Origin: Stenotrophomonas sp. 24(2023)
Lineage (GTDB): Bacteria; Pseudomonadota; Gammaproteobacteria; Xanthomonadales; Xanthomonadaceae
Direction: 5' to 3'
NCBI RefSeq assembly: GCF_030913365.1
Contig: NZ_CP133160.1
Location: forward strand, 1,825,001 to 1,889,000
DNA: 64,000 bases
Part shown: piece after piece, positions 1-9,544 of the stretch
Layout of the letters: the number at the start of each line of letters is the position of its first letter
How positions within the stretch are numbered: the first letter of the stretch is position 1
The notes under the pieces: generated by a model
Told to the model about the DNA's origin: nothing
Databases searched by the model: none
What the model saw: only the letters and a program-made list of their open reading frames with translations
Made by a program: the position numbers and the translations under genes

Positions 1-120
1 TCTGCAAGATGGACAATCATCCTTCCTGCAGGCGCCTTCACAAGATACCTGCGCATACTTTCAAAGATCGGGGGAAGTGGCCTCAGCGCCGTTCCCGTGT
101 GCTGCGAAGTTTCCTTCGTA

Positions 121-420
121 GCGAGCCGCCCATTATAGCCGGCTTTTCCGCTTCGTCAACACCTTTTTTCAAGGCCGTCGCACCGAGGTGGACGTTGTTG
201 CCGATGCTGCTTCGTCGTTGGACCCGAAGGTCTTTCGTCGTTGCGAGCCGCCTATTATGCCGGACTTTTCGAGTCCGTCAACACCTTCGTTCGATCATCT
301 CGTTCGTCGGTGGTGGCGTTGCTGCCTGCGTGACTGCTTCCGAAGAAGCCGCCGTGCTGCAGCGAGGGAGCGAATTCTAGAGATCCTGACGGATTCGTCA
401 ACACCTTTCTTCAACGCTGA
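121..420. repeat. Degenerate tandem repeat, three units of about 120 bases
   Basis: Three diverged units begin at about 121, 243 and 362. Each has a GCGAG start, a short AT-rich core (ATTATA, ATTATG, ATTCTA) and then CGTCAACACCTT followed by TTC. Spacing is about 120 bases. The stretch 1-544 ahead of the BenE gene holds no convincing gene: open frames exist, but the units fall in different frames. I do not recognise the repeat; it could be a structured non-coding element or remnants of a duplicated regulatory region. Confidence 0.6.
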
Positions 421-544
421 TGACAACACCACCGGTTTCGCCCGGCATGGCATGCATGCACGCATCAGCGCGCCGTTGCCCGCGCGTTGCGCGGTCAACG
501 GCGCAGGCGGTATCTATAGACGGTTGCACACCGGAGAACGCGCA

Positions 545-1726
545 ATGCAGATGTCACCACGCCAGCCCTGGTGGCGTGACCTTTCGATGCCGGCGATCGT
601 TGCCGGCTTCATCACCGTGCTGGTGGGATTTGCCAGCTCTGCGGTGATCGTGTTCCAGGCGGCACAGGCGGTGGGCGCCAACCAGGCGGAGATCGCCTCG
701 TGGATGTGGGCCCTTGGCCTGGGCATGGGCGTGACCTGCATCGGCCTGTCGCTGCGTTACCGCGTGCCGGTGGTAACCGCCTGGTCCACACCCGGTGCAG
801 CGATGCTGGTGGTGGGTACCAGCGGTGTGCCGCTGCCCGAGGCCATCGGTGCCTTCCTGCTGGCCGCCGTGCTGGGCATGCTGGTGGGTTTCTCCGGCCT
901 GTTCGCGCGGCTGATGCAGCGGGTGCCGATGGCGCTGGCCGCCGGCATGCTGGCCGGTGTGCTGCTGCGCTTCGGGCTGGATGTGTTCTTGGCGATGAAC
1001 ACCGCACTGGGCATGGCGCTGGCGATGTTCGCGGTCTGGCTGGCCGGTCGCCGGCTGTTTCCCCGCTATGCGGTCATCGCCACCCTGCTGACCGGCATCG
1101 TGGTGGCGGCCGTGCAGGGCCGACTGCAGTGGCAGGGCGTGCAGCTGCAGCTGGCACACCCGGTCTGGACCCCGCCGGCGCTGTCATGGGCAGCCGTGGC
1201 CGGCATCGCCCTGCCCCTGTTCGTGGTCACCATGGCATCGCAGAACATCCCCGGCGTCGCCGTGCTGCGGGCCTCCGGCTATGACGCGCCGGTCTCGCCC
1301 GTGATCGGCTGGATCGGCGTGGTCAACACGCTGCTGGCACCGTTCGGCGCCTACGCACTGAACCTGGCGGCGATCACCGCCGCGATCTGCATGGGCCGCG
1401 ATGCCCATGAGGACCCGGCCCGCCGCTACACCGCCGCCATGGCGGCGGGTGCCTTCTATGTGCTGATCGGCCTGTTCGGTGCGACCGTGGCGGCGGTGTT
1501 CGCCGCGTTCCCGAAGGAGCTGGTGGCCTGCGTGGCCGGCATCGCCCTGTTCGGCACCATCGGCAACAGCCTGGCCACGGCGCTGGCGGCCGAGCGTGAC
1601 CGCGAGGCGGCCCTGGTCACGTTCCTGGTCACGGCTTCGGGCGTGTCGCTGGCCGGAATCGGTTCGGCCTTCTGGGGACTGCTGGCCGGCGTGGCCTGCC
1701 TGCTGGTGCTGCGGCCACGGGCGTGA
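545..1726 (+). CDS. benE: BenE-family benzoate/H+ symporter-like transporter
   Basis: This 393-residue inner-membrane protein is almost entirely hydrophobic, with about eleven or twelve membrane segments, and matches the BenE family in length and in its early segment around residues 10-60 followed by the TAWSTPGAA stretch near residue 75. BenE proteins are proton-coupled carriers for benzoate-like aromatic acids. The substrate here is not proven, because no benzoate-degradation genes lie nearby. The frame is open much further upstream, but the start at 545 is chosen because GGAG sits at 533-536 and the membrane protein begins cleanly there. A TATCTAT-like stretch about 30 bases upstream may be the -10. 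It stands alone, convergent with the DUF2628 gene. Confidence 0.8.
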   Translation: MQMSPRQPWWRDLSMPAIVAGFITVLVGFASSAVIVFQAAQAVGANQAEIASWMWALGLGMGVTCIGLSLRYRVPVVTAWSTPGAAMLVVGTSGVPLPEAIGAFLLAAVLGMLVGFSGLFARLMQRVPMALAAGMLAGVLLRFGLDVFLAMNTALGMALAMFAVWLAGRRLFPRYAVIATLLTGIVVAAVQGRLQWQGVQLQLAHPVWTPPALSWAAVAGIALPLFVVTMASQNIPGVAVLRASGYDAPVSPVIGWIGVVNTLLAPFGAYALNLAAITAAICMGRDAHEDPARRYTAAMAAGAFYVLIGLFGATVAAVFAAFPKELVACVAGIALFGTIGNSLATALAAERDREAALVTFLVTASGVSLAGIGSAFWGLLAGVACLLVLRPRA

Positions 1727-1750
1727 TGCCGACGGGCGGCACCACCGGCC

Positions 1751-2305
1751 TCAGGCGAAGCGGACGAAGAGCTCGTTGAGGACGCTCCAGCCGATACCGA
1801 TGGCCAGGGCATACAGGCTGACGCCGCGGCGACGGTCGATGGCGGCATCGACGCGGGGCGGATCGCCGGGATGCAGCGCCTCGGCTCGGGCGATCACCGC
1901 GCGGCAACGCCGCAGGTAGAGTCCATTGGCTGCCAGCGCCAGCACCAGCTTCATCGCCAGCACCACCCACCACACCGCGGCGTTGGCGACGCCGGCCAGC
2001 CCGATCACGATGCCCCCGATGTAGCCGAGCACGATATACAGCACCGCAAGCAGGTACATGCGCCGGTACAGCAGCCAGTGGAAGTCGAACAGGAAGGCCG
2101 GCCAGTGCCACAGGCGCGGCCAGCCGGGCGGAACGCGATCCAGACGCCACAGCTGGACGTACACCGCGAAGTTGTTGTCGACGATCCGCGCCAGCCGGGG
2201 GTGCCGGTCATAGACGGCCATCGCCTCGTCCAGCTGTCGCTGCTCGTCCCCTTCGGCCGGAGCCGCGTAGGGGTTGATGCCCGGCAGGTCCGGCGGCGGG
2301 TTCAC
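1751..2305 (-). CDS. DUF2628 membrane protein
   Basis: A 184-residue protein with a polar N-terminal third (residues 1-60) and two or three hydrophobic segments between about residues 70 and 140 (around LLAVLYIVLGYIGGIVIGLAG). The aromatic-rich stretch ending WPAFLFDFHWLLYRRMYL is typical of DUF2628, a family of small inner-membrane proteins without an assigned function. It overlaps the upstream mutarotase gene by four bases, so the two are translationally coupled. Their link may be transcriptional only. Confidence 0.7.
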   Translation of the reverse strand: MNPPPDLPGINPYAAPAEGDEQRQLDEAMAVYDRHPRLARIVDNNFAVYVQLWRLDRVPPGWPRLWHWPAFLFDFHWLLYRRMYLLAVLYIVLGYIGGIVIGLAGVANAAVWWVVLAMKLVLALAANGLYLRRCRAVIARAEALHPGDPPRVDAAIDRRRGVSLYALAIGIGWSVLNELFVRFA

Positions 2306-3168
2306 AGGGCGCTGCTCGACAGGATCTGGTCCATCCGGTGGCTGGCCCCGGGTGCCAGCTCGATCACGTCCGGTCCGGCGTTGGCCACTTCCAGACAGAC
2401 ATAGTCGTGCCAGCCTTCGCCGACATCGGCCATCTGCGCGGCCGCCTCGGCACCGGGGTTCCAGGCGACCAGGGTATGACTGCCTTCGCTGTGGATGTCG
2501 ATGCGGCGCTGCAGGACCGGATCACGCAGCACGTAGTGCCCGGACGTGCCGGGATAGATGCGGTCGCTGCGGCCGGGATCGCGTGGATCACGCAGATGCC
2601 ATGGGCCCTGCTGCAGGCGCGGCTGGGCATAGTCCTCGTACTTGTCCAGGTAATGCAGCCCATCGACACCGTCGACCTCCACCCGGGTGGCGTCGCCCAC
2701 ACGGAAATAGCTGTGCAGTGCCTGGGTCAGGGTGACTGGGTCGGCACCGGTGTTGTGGCTGTGCAGCTGCTGGTGCAGCCGGGCGCCGATGCGCAGCTGC
2801 ATGGACAACCGCAGGGCCGCCGCGTCGGCACGCACCGGCACCAGTTCCAGTTCGACATCGCCATCGGGCAGGCGGCTGGCCTGCTGCAGCTGCCAGCGCG
2901 CGGTACGCACCCGGCCATGCGCGGGTGCGTCAGCCGGCTGGCCCTGGCGACCGAACCACGGCCAGCAGATAGGCACGCCACCACGGATGGGCGTGGGCAG
3001 CGCCGCCCGCGTCGGTGACAACCACAGCAGATCCGGCTGGCCGGCAGGCACATAGGACAGCAGCTGGCCACCGAATACGCTGATCACCGCCGTCGCCGAA
3101 GCGGTCTGTACCTGCCAGGCCTCAAGGCCGTGGTAGAGGCCGGTGGTCACTTCCGGGATCAACTGCAT
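2302..3168 (-). CDS. D-hexose-6-phosphate mutarotase (YeaD family, aldose-1-epimerase fold)
   Basis: The 288-residue cytoplasmic protein shows the marks of glucose-6-phosphate 1-epimerases: RGGVPICWPWFG near residue 62, an HGRVR segment near 84, the QALHSYF histidine near 148 and LVAWNP near 234. The family interconverts the alpha and beta anomers of hexose 6-phosphates, feeding glycolysis and the pentose phosphate pathway. The length is normal for YeaD. The start is supported by being the first methionine with full family alignment. It heads a two-gene unit with the DUF2628 gene (four-base overlap). Confidence 0.85.
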   Translation of the reverse strand: MQLIPEVTTGLYHGLEAWQVQTASATAVISVFGGQLLSYVPAGQPDLLWLSPTRAALPTPIRGGVPICWPWFGRQGQPADAPAHGRVRTARWQLQQASRLPDGDVELELVPVRADAAALRLSMQLRIGARLHQQLHSHNTGADPVTLTQALHSYFRVGDATRVEVDGVDGLHYLDKYEDYAQPRLQQGPWHLRDPRDPGRSDRIYPGTSGHYVLRDPVLQRRIDIHSEGSHTLVAWNPGAEAAAQMADVGEGWHDYVCLEVANAGPDVIELAPGASHRMDQILSSSAL

Positions 3169-3227
3169 GGGCGGGCTCCGTGATATCGCCGCCGATGATG
3201 TCGTGCGATGCGGGGTGGCGGCAAGGC

Positions 3228-4475
3228 TTACCGGGTGCCGTTGGCGGGCGCGGCGGCGGCCTCCTGCTGCAGGGCCTGCAGGATGCGCTGGCCGGCGCGG
3301 CCATCGGCGTCGGGCCAGCCCAGGCGACGCTGTTCGATCTGGATGGCACGGCGGCTGGCAGTACCGATCATGCCGTCGGCCTCGCCGATCGCATGACCAC
3401 GCGCGAGCAGCTGCTGCTGCAACTGACGGCGGCCATCACGGCCGAGACCGGGATCATCGGTGGGCCAGGCGGTGGCCAGGCCGCTGCCACCGCGCAGCTG
3501 GTCGGCCAGGGTGGCGATGGCCAGGGCGTAACTTTCGGCCGCGTTGTAGCTGTAGATGGCGTCGTAGTTGCGGAACACCAGCAGGGCCGGGCCGGTCACG
3601 CCGGCCGGCAGCAACAGGGCACTGCGGGCGTCATCGACGATGCCCGGCACGGCAAGCGTGCTGCCATCGAGCAGGGTGATGCCCTGCCCGCGCCAGTGCG
3701 ACAGCGGCCTGCGCTGGGTGCGCCCGGCCTGGCTGGCAACGAAACCGGGCGGCACACGGACTTCCACGCCCCAGGGTTCACCACTGCGCCAGCCGGCGCG
3801 GGCAAGGTAGTTCGCGGTGGAAGCCAGTGCGTCGGGAACGCTGCCGACCAGATCGCGACGACCATCGCCGTCACCATCCACCGCGATGCGTGCATAGGTG
3901 CTGGGCATGAACTGGGTATGCCCGAACGCACCGGCCCAGGAACCGACCAACCCCTGCGGCTGCAGGTGGCCGGCATCGATCAGCGCAAGCAGGGCCAGCA
4001 GTTCGCCGCGGAAGAACGGCTGGCGGCGGCCAGCACAGGACAGCGTGGCCAGCGACTGCAGCAGCGGGCGCTTGCCGAACACCCGGCCGTAATCGCTCTC
4101 CACACCCCATACGGCGACGATGGTCGCAGGATCAACGCCATACTGCGCCGATACCTGCGTGAGCAGGTCACGGTGCTGTACCAGCATGGCCCGCCCGTCG
4201 TCGACCCGCTGCCGATCGACCAGCGCCGCCAGGTAATCCCAGATGGGCGTGGTGAATTCCGGCTGCGCGTCGAGCAGGCCGAGCACGCTGGGATCGGGCA
4301 CCAGATCGGCGGTGAGTGCGGCAAAGCGTTCGGCGGGCATGCCCTGCTTCGCGGCGCTGGCCTGCAACCGGGCCAGGCAGGCCGTGAACGCCGGATCGGC
4401 CGGCGCCGCCGGTGCCGGTGATGCAGCGAGCAGGATCAGTACCAGGGCGATGCCGGGGCGGAACAGGCGGGGCAT
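3228..4475 (-). CDS. Lytic murein transglycosylase, MltB family, with C-terminal peptidoglycan-binding domain
   Basis: A 415-residue protein with a signal peptide (residues 1-24, ending in APAA), so it acts in the periplasm. The transglycosylase domain spans about residues 25-325; the catalytic glutamate is E126 in AVWGVESDYG, the MltB signature. A peptidoglycan-binding type-1 domain follows at about 350-412 (RRQLQQQL ... RAIQIEQ). Such enzymes cleave the MurNAc-GlcNAc bond with 1,6-anhydro ring formation. The frame extends upstream, but the start at 4475 is preferred because it gives the signal peptide and has GGAGG just before it. No lipobox cysteine is present, so it is probably soluble rather than a lipoprotein. 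Confidence 0.88.
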   Translation of the reverse strand: MPRLFRPGIALVLILLAASPAPAAPADPAFTACLARLQASAAKQGMPAERFAALTADLVPDPSVLGLLDAQPEFTTPIWDYLAALVDRQRVDDGRAMLVQHRDLLTQVSAQYGVDPATIVAVWGVESDYGRVFGKRPLLQSLATLSCAGRRQPFFRGELLALLALIDAGHLQPQGLVGSWAGAFGHTQFMPSTYARIAVDGDGDGRRDLVGSVPDALASTANYLARAGWRSGEPWGVEVRVPPGFVASQAGRTQRRPLSHWRGQGITLLDGSTLAVPGIVDDARSALLLPAGVTGPALLVFRNYDAIYSYNAAESYALAIATLADQLRGGSGLATAWPTDDPGLGRDGRRQLQQQLLARGHAIGEADGMIGTASRRAIQIEQRRLGWPDADGRAGQRILQALQQEAAAAPANGTR

Positions 4476-4570
4476 TGGCGTCCTCCGTGCAGCCGTTGCG
4501 AGGACCATGGTAGGCCAGGCCACCGGGGCCTGCAGCCCTTCCCCGCCGGCATGCCACTGCGCGGACCGCA

Positions 4571-5542
4571 TCAGACCGCGCGCAGCAGGCGCAGGCCATA
4601 GGCGGGCGCGGTATCCCAGCGTGCAGCGATGGCCAGGCCGGCCTCGGCCAGCAACGCGTCGAACACCGCATCGTTGTACTTGTGGCTGTACTCCACGCGG
4701 ATCGGTTCACCGGCCTGGAACACGAACACCTGGCCGCCGATGCGCACCTCCTGCAGGCGCTGGCTGACCAGATCGGTCTCGATACGCAGGGCGCTGGTGC
4801 TGTAGCGGGCGCGGTGGCGGAACGCGGTAAGGTCGAAATCGCTGCCGATCTCGCGGTTGAGCCGGCGCAGCAGATTCAGGGTGAACGCGGCGGTGACCCC
4901 ATCGGCATCGTTGTAGGCCGCTTCCACAAGCACCGGATCCTTGTCCAGATCGATGCCGACCAGGGCCAGGCCGTCGTCGCCCATCGTCCGGCGCATCGCG
5001 CGCAGCAGGTTGACCGCCTGCTCGCGTTCGAAATTGCCCAGCGTGGAGCCGGGGAAGAACAGCAGGCGGCGCGCCGGTTCGCGTTCCGGTTCGGGCAGTG
5101 TGACCGGGCGGGTGAAATCGGCGCAGACCGGCAGCATTTCCACCTCCGGCAGGGCCACGGCCAGGCGATCAATGCTGGCCAGCAGCGCGGCGCGGGAAAT
5201 CTCGATGGGCGTGTAGGCCACCGGATCGACCAGTGCGGCCAGCAGCAGCGCCGTCTTGCGGCCGCTGCCGCTGCCCAGTTCGACCACGTGCACGTTCGGC
5301 CCCACCGCGCGCGCCACCGCAGGCAGGCAACGCTGCAGCAGGGCCAGTTCGGTACGGGTGGGGTAGTACTCGGGGGTGCGGGTGATCTGTTCGAACAATG
5401 CCGAGCCGGCGGCATCGTAGAAATACGTGGAGGGCAGCTGGCGCGGCTGCCGTGACAGGCCGGCCACCACATCGGCCAGGATGCGCTCGCGGCTGGGGGT
5501 AAGGTCGGTCAGCGCATCACGCGCGGTCTGTACGGTGCTCAT
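4571..5542 (-). CDS. egtD: L-histidine N-alpha-methyltransferase EgtD
   Basis: A 323-residue SAM-dependent methyltransferase that trimethylates histidine to hercynine, the first step of ergothioneine synthesis. The SAM loop VELGSGSGRKT lies near residue 82, and the family features PSTYFYDAAGSALFEQI (near 31-47) and the C-terminal YSHKYN segment are present. The start codon overlaps the egtB stop by four bases (ATGA), which fixes the start and shows coupling with egtB. EgtB and EgtD are the minimal core of the pathway; no egtA, egtC or egtE lies beside them. Confidence 0.93.
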   Translation of the reverse strand: MSTVQTARDALTDLTPSRERILADVVAGLSRQPRQLPSTYFYDAAGSALFEQITRTPEYYPTRTELALLQRCLPAVARAVGPNVHVVELGSGSGRKTALLLAALVDPVAYTPIEISRAALLASIDRLAVALPEVEMLPVCADFTRPVTLPEPEREPARRLLFFPGSTLGNFEREQAVNLLRAMRRTMGDDGLALVGIDLDKDPVLVEAAYNDADGVTAAFTLNLLRRLNREIGSDFDLTAFRHRARYSTSALRIETDLVSQRLQEVRIGGQVFVFQAGEPIRVEYSHKYNDAVFDALLAEAGLAIAARWDTAPAYGLRLLRAV

Positions 5543-6819
5543 TCGGTATCCCGTGCCAGGCGCAGGCCACTGAACTGCCAGCGTGCGGGTGGGGCGAAGA
5601 AGTTGCGGTAGCTGGCGCGGACATGGCCGGCCGGCGTGGCACAGGAGCCGCCACGCAGCACCCACTGCCCGCACATGAACTTGCCGTTGTATTCGCCCAG
5701 GCTGCCGGCGAAGGTGCGGAACCCCGGATAGGGACCGTAGGCACTGCTGGTCCATTCCCATACATCGCCGAACAGCTGGCGCAGGCCTTCGCCGGCACCG
5801 GCCTGCGGGTGCAGCCGGTCATCGTCGGCGAAGTGGCCCTGTGGCGGGCGGCCCGCGGCGGCCGCTTCCCATTCGAACTCGGTGGGCAGGCGGGCGCCGG
5901 ACCAGCGGGCGCAGGCGTCGGCTTCGAAATAGCTCAGGTGGCTGGCCGGCGCCTGCGGATCGAGGTCACGCCAGCCACCCAGGGTGTATTCGCGCTGCAG
6001 GGCATCATCCCAGTACAGCGGATGCTGCCAGCCCTGCGCTTCGCGCAGTGCCCAGCCTTCGCTCATCCACCAGCGCGGGTCACGGTAGCCGCCATCGTCG
6101 ATGAACTGCCAGAACTCGGCATTGCTGAGCGGACGTTCGGCCAGGGTATGCGCCGGTACCAGCACCCGGTGCACCGGGGATTCGTTGTCGTAGGCAAAGC
6201 GCGCCTGCTGGGGCCACGCCGGTGCGCCGATGTCGATGATCTGTTCGCCCACGTCCTGCCAGCGCAGGGCTGCCTCGCCCGCCGGTGACGGGGCTGCGGC
6301 AAGATCCTCGCGGTAAGGGGGCTGCAGCGGGTTGCTCCACAAGGCGTGCTTGATGTCGGTCAGCAGCAGTTCCTGGTGCTGCTGCTCGTGCTGCAGGCCC
6401 AGGACCAGGTGTGGCAGGGCATGCGCCGGCACATCACCGGCCTGCAGCCGGTCAAGCAGATGGTGATCGACCTGGCGGCGGTAGTCGTGCACCTCCTGCA
6501 GGCTCGGCCGGGACAGCAGGCCACGCTGCGGGCGCGCGTGGGCCGGGCCGATACTCTTGTAGTAGCTGTTGAACAGGTAGTCCCACTGCGCATGCGCCGG
6601 CCGGTAGCCGGGCACCGCCCCCAGCACGAAGCGTTCGAAGAACCAGGTGGTGTGGGCCAGGTGCCATTTGGCCGGGCTGGCGTCGTCCATGCTCTGCACC
6701 ATGGCATCTTCGGGGCTGAGCGGGGCGACCAGCTGCAGGCTGCGGGCCCGTACCTGTACATAGTGGTCACGCAGGCTGCGCAACCAGGGCGAAAGCGGGG
6801 CGACGGAAGCGCTGTCCAT
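5539..6819 (-). CDS. egtB: Ergothioneine sulfoxide synthase EgtB
   Basis: A 426-residue non-haem iron enzyme that joins hercynine to a thiol donor (gamma-glutamylcysteine or cysteine) with oxygen. It has an N-terminal DinB-like region with the iron-ligand pattern: WHLAHTTWFFE near residues 52-62 and HEQQH at 144-148. A C-terminal formylglycine-generating-enzyme-like domain (about 190-420) contains WEWTSS and the LRGGSCATP segment. It is the first gene of egtB-egtD and is divergent from the diguanylate cyclase gene; the 141-base gap 6820-6960 must hold both promoters. Which thiol donor is used cannot be read from the sequence. Confidence 0.93.
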   Translation of the reverse strand: MDSASVAPLSPWLRSLRDHYVQVRARSLQLVAPLSPEDAMVQSMDDASPAKWHLAHTTWFFERFVLGAVPGYRPAHAQWDYLFNSYYKSIGPAHARPQRGLLSRPSLQEVHDYRRQVDHHLLDRLQAGDVPAHALPHLVLGLQHEQQHQELLLTDIKHALWSNPLQPPYREDLAAAPSPAGEAALRWQDVGEQIIDIGAPAWPQQARFAYDNESPVHRVLVPAHTLAERPLSNAEFWQFIDDGGYRDPRWWMSEGWALREAQGWQHPLYWDDALQREYTLGGWRDLDPQAPASHLSYFEADACARWSGARLPTEFEWEAAAAGRPPQGHFADDDRLHPQAGAGEGLRQLFGDVWEWTSSAYGPYPGFRTFAGSLGEYNGKFMCGQWVLRGGSCATPAGHVRASYRNFFAPPARWQFSGLRLARDTE

Positions 6820-6960
6820 GCCGCGCAGGATCGGCCAGCGCAGGTGAGTACGATGTCATGGCAGGGCCGCAACGCATTCACATTGGTGCGTTCAAGTCGG
6901 GCCGATGCAGGCCGCTAACGGCTGTGCTGCAGACGCATCGCCACTGCGCTGGATCTCCGC

Positions 6961-8262
6961 TTGCCTGTGCACCCGTTACGCCAGCCTGCCCATTACCTGT
7001 TCACCCTTCCTGCGCTGGCGGTGGCGCTGGCGTTGTGGGCGGCCACACCGGCGACCGAAGTGGGCAGCGCCGGCCAGCACATCCTGCCGTGGCTGCTGGC
7101 CTGCCTGGGCGTCGGCCTGGCCATCGCTTACCACCAGATGCGTGCGCTGTGCCTGCTGCTGGTGATGGCGGCCAGTGCTGCGGTCCTGCACGATGATGTC
7201 GGTCATTACCTGCGCCATGGCGACGTGGCCGCGCTGACGCCGCTGCGCTTCCATGCGGTCAGCACCTGGTTGCCGTTGCTGTTCGCCGGGCATGCGGTGT
7301 GGCCCGAACGGGGCCGCCGCCGGCGCGATCTGCTGCTGCGCACCGTCATCACCGGTGCGGCGCTGGGCCTGTTCCTGCTGCTGGCCAGCCAGCAGCCGCA
7401 GGCCATGCACGATCTGTTGTCCAACCGCCACCTGGCGTGGCTGCCGGCCGGCTGGAGCGCGCTGGCGCAGCTGCCGGCGCTGCTGTTCCTGCTGGCCACC
7501 GGCCTGCTGGGCTGGCAGGCCTGGCGCCGGCCGCGGCCCCTGCACACGGCGATGCTGCTGGCGCTGCTGTGCCTGTGGTGGATGCTGCCACGGATCTTCC
7601 TGCAACCGGCGCTGCTGCCGGCCGCAAGCGTGGCCGCCCTGCTGCTGGTGCTGGCGGCGATGCTGCAGGAATCCTTCCACATGGCCTTCCGCGATGAACT
7701 GACCGGGCTTCCAGGCCGGCGTGCGTTCAATGCCTGCCTGCAGCGGGCAGGCGGTACCTTCAGCGTGGCGATGGTCGATGTGGACCATTTCAAGCACTTC
7801 AACGATACCCATGGCCATGACGCGGGCGATGACGTGCTGCGGCTGGTGGCAGCCCGCCTGGCACGGGTGGGCGATGGTGGCCAGGCGTTCCGCTACGGCG
7901 GCGAGGAATTCGCGCTGGTCTTCCTGGACCGGCCCGCACAGGCCTGCACGGGGGCCGTGGAGCAGCTGCGGGCGACGATTGCCGCCTGCCCGATGCAGCT
8001 GCGCGACCGCAGCACGCGCAGCCAGGACGATGCACTGGGCCAGCAGCAGCGCGGGCACGGCGGCAACGGAGCGAAGGTGCAGGTGACGGTAAGCATCGGC
8101 CTGGCCGACAGCCGCGGCGGGCGCTCCCCGGCGGCGGTGGTCAAGGCCGCCGACCAGGCGCTGTACGCGGCCAAGGCGCAGGGCCGCAACCGCGTGCAGG
8201 CCGACGCCGGCGCGCGGCAGCCGGACGTACGCGCTACGGACGCTCAGACCGCGTCGAGGTAG
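6961..8262 (+). CDS. Membrane-bound GGDEF-domain diguanylate cyclase
   Basis: A 433-residue protein with about six or seven membrane segments in residues 10-235, then a GGDEF domain from about 243 to 415. The active-site motif is [10 protein letters not shown] (GGEEF at 313-317), and the metal-binding stretch [12 protein letters not shown] is near 271. An intact GGEEF predicts cyclic-di-GMP synthesis. The usual inhibitory RxxD site is not at its normal spacing before GGEEF, so product inhibition may be weak or absent. A run rich in Gln, Gly and Asp (about 350-368) interrupts the domain. Start codon TTG at 6961 or GTG at 6967; no strong choice is possible. The 3' end overlaps the convergent YchJ-like gene by 19 bases. 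Confidence 0.82.
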   Translation: MPVHPLRQPAHYLFTLPALAVALALWAATPATEVGSAGQHILPWLLACLGVGLAIAYHQMRALCLLLVMAASAAVLHDDVGHYLRHGDVAALTPLRFHAVSTWLPLLFAGHAVWPERGRRRRDLLLRTVITGAALGLFLLLASQQPQAMHDLLSNRHLAWLPAGWSALAQLPALLFLLATGLLGWQAWRRPRPLHTAMLLALLCLWWMLPRIFLQPALLPAASVAALLLVLAAMLQESFHMAFRDELTGLPGRRAFNACLQRAGGTFSVAMVDVDHFKHFNDTHGHDAGDDVLRLVAARLARVGDGGQAFRYGGEEFALVFLDRPAQACTGAVEQLRATIAACPMQLRDRSTRSQDDALGQQQRGHGGNGAKVQVTVSIGLADSRGGRSPAAVVKAADQALYAAKAQGRNRVQADAGARQPDVRATDAQTASR

Positions 8263-8651
8263 TACCAGCGGCCGTCCAGACGCAGGAAGCGGCTGTGCTC
8301 GGCCATGCGCACGGCACTGCCACCGCCGATGCGGTAGCGGGCGGTGAAGCGGACCTCGGCGCTGTCGATGCCGGTGACCGTGTGCGCGTGCACCGACAGC
8401 CCCAGCCACTGCGTGCGCTGGCCCGGCGCATCGTCCAGTGACAGCTCGGCCGGGCGTGTATCGGGGTGCCAGGTGGCCAGCAGGTAGTCGGCACGCTGCA
8501 GTACGTAAGCGCTGTAGCGCGACCGCATCAGACGCTCGGCATCCGGGGCGGGGGCGCCGGCATGGAACAGGCCGCAGCAGGCCTCGTAGCGGGCCGGCAG
8601 GCCACAGGGGCAGGCCGCGCTGGCGGCATCACGGGAAGAAGGGCTCATCAT
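8244..8651 (-). CDS. YchJ-family protein with N-terminal SEC-C-type zinc motif
   Basis: A 135-residue cytoplasmic protein. The cysteine cluster CPCG ... CCG near residues 14-25 is a SEC-C-like zinc-binding motif. The [11 protein letters not shown] segment and the C-terminal NTF2-like part ([15 protein letters not shown]) define the YchJ/UPF0225 family. The function is unknown. Two adjacent ATGs (8651 and 8648) are possible starts. It is divergent from the TSUP transporter gene. Confidence 0.8.
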   Translation of the reverse strand: MMSPSSRDAASAACPCGLPARYEACCGLFHAGAPAPDAERLMRSRYSAYVLQRADYLLATWHPDTRPAELSLDDAPGQRTQWLGLSVHAHTVTGIDSAEVRFTARYRIGGGSAVRMAEHSRFLRLDGRWYYLDAV

Positions 8652-8723
8652 GCGGGCATTGTCGCCCGCGCCGGGCCGGGGCGACAGGCGTATGCTGTCG
8701 CGCCCTCCCGTTGGTTGGCTGCC

Positions 8724-9503
8724 GTGCTGGAACTGGTTCCCCCTGAGTTGTGGTGGCTGGTGGCCATCGCCTTCATCGCCGGCCTGGTCGATGCCGCGGT
8801 GGGTGGCGGTGGGCTGGTGCAGCTGCCCGGGCTGTTCACCGTGCTGCCGCAGCAGAGCCCTGCCCTGCTGTTCGGCACCAACAAGTTCAGTTCGATGTTC
8901 GGCACCGGGGCCGCGGCGTGGCGCTATGCACGCAATGTGCGCTTCCCGTGGCGGCCGGTGCTGTTCGCTGCTGCCACGGCCTTCGTGTTCTCTTTCGCCG
9001 GGGCGACGGCGGTGAGCCTGCTGCCCAAGGATGCGGTGCGACCGCTGGTGCTGGTGCTGCTGGTGGCGATGCTGGGCTACACGCTGTGGAAGAAGGATTT
9101 CGGCGCCCTGCACCGCCCGCGCGCGATCGGCCGCAGGGAGCTGCTGGTGGCGCTGGCGATCGGGGCGGCGATCGGTTTCTACGACGGCTTCTTCGGGCCG
9201 GGCACCGGCAGCTTCCTGATCTTCCTGTTCGTGCGCTTCTTCGGACTGGACTTCCTGCGCGCCTCGGCGGCCTCGAAGGTGGTCAACCTGGCCACCAACC
9301 TGGCGGCCATCTCGTTCTTCATCCCGACCGGCAACATCCTGTGGCTGTTCGCGGTGCCGATGGCGGCGGCGAACATCGTGGGTTCGGTGGTGGGCACGCG
9401 GCTGGCACTGAAGGGCGGCACACCGTTCATCCGCAAGCTGTTCGTGGCGCTGGTGGTGGTGCTGATCGCGCGGATGGGGTGGGATACCTTCCGCGGTTCG
9501 TGA
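8724..9503 (+). CDS. TSUP-family (TauE/SafE) membrane transporter
   Basis: A 259-residue protein with about eight membrane segments, with the family marks [18 protein letters not shown] near residue 20 and [14 protein letters not shown] near residue 150, the two duplicated glycine-rich halves of TauE/SafE proteins. The family exports sulfite or organosulfonates or carries related anions; the substrate here is unknown. Start taken as GTG 8724; TTG 8715 is an alternative. The gene ends before the SMC operon, which is convergent to it. Confidence 0.85.
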   Translation: MLELVPPELWWLVAIAFIAGLVDAAVGGGGLVQLPGLFTVLPQQSPALLFGTNKFSSMFGTGAAAWRYARNVRFPWRPVLFAAATAFVFSFAGATAVSLLPKDAVRPLVLVLLVAMLGYTLWKKDFGALHRPRAIGRRELLVALAIGAAIGFYDGFFGPGTGSFLIFLFVRFFGLDFLRASAASKVVNLATNLAAISFFIPTGNILWLFAVPMAAANIVGSVVGTRLALKGGTPFIRKLFVALVVVLIARMGWDTFRGS

Positions 9504-9523
9504 TCGGGCGTCATGACCTGGCA

Positions 9524-9544
9524 GGTGCCAACCCTGGTTGGCAC
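9524..9544 (+). repeat. SMAG-like palindrome GTGCCAACC-CT-GGTTGGCAC
   Basis: A near-perfect short hairpin between the convergent TSUP and jetC genes, same stem as the copy at 44176-44200. The leading GTAG tetranucleotide is degenerate here (GCAG). Short palindromes of this type belong to the SMAG family of Stenotrophomonas intergenic repeats; this one may also serve as a transcription terminator or RNA-stabilising hairpin. Confidence 0.6.
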
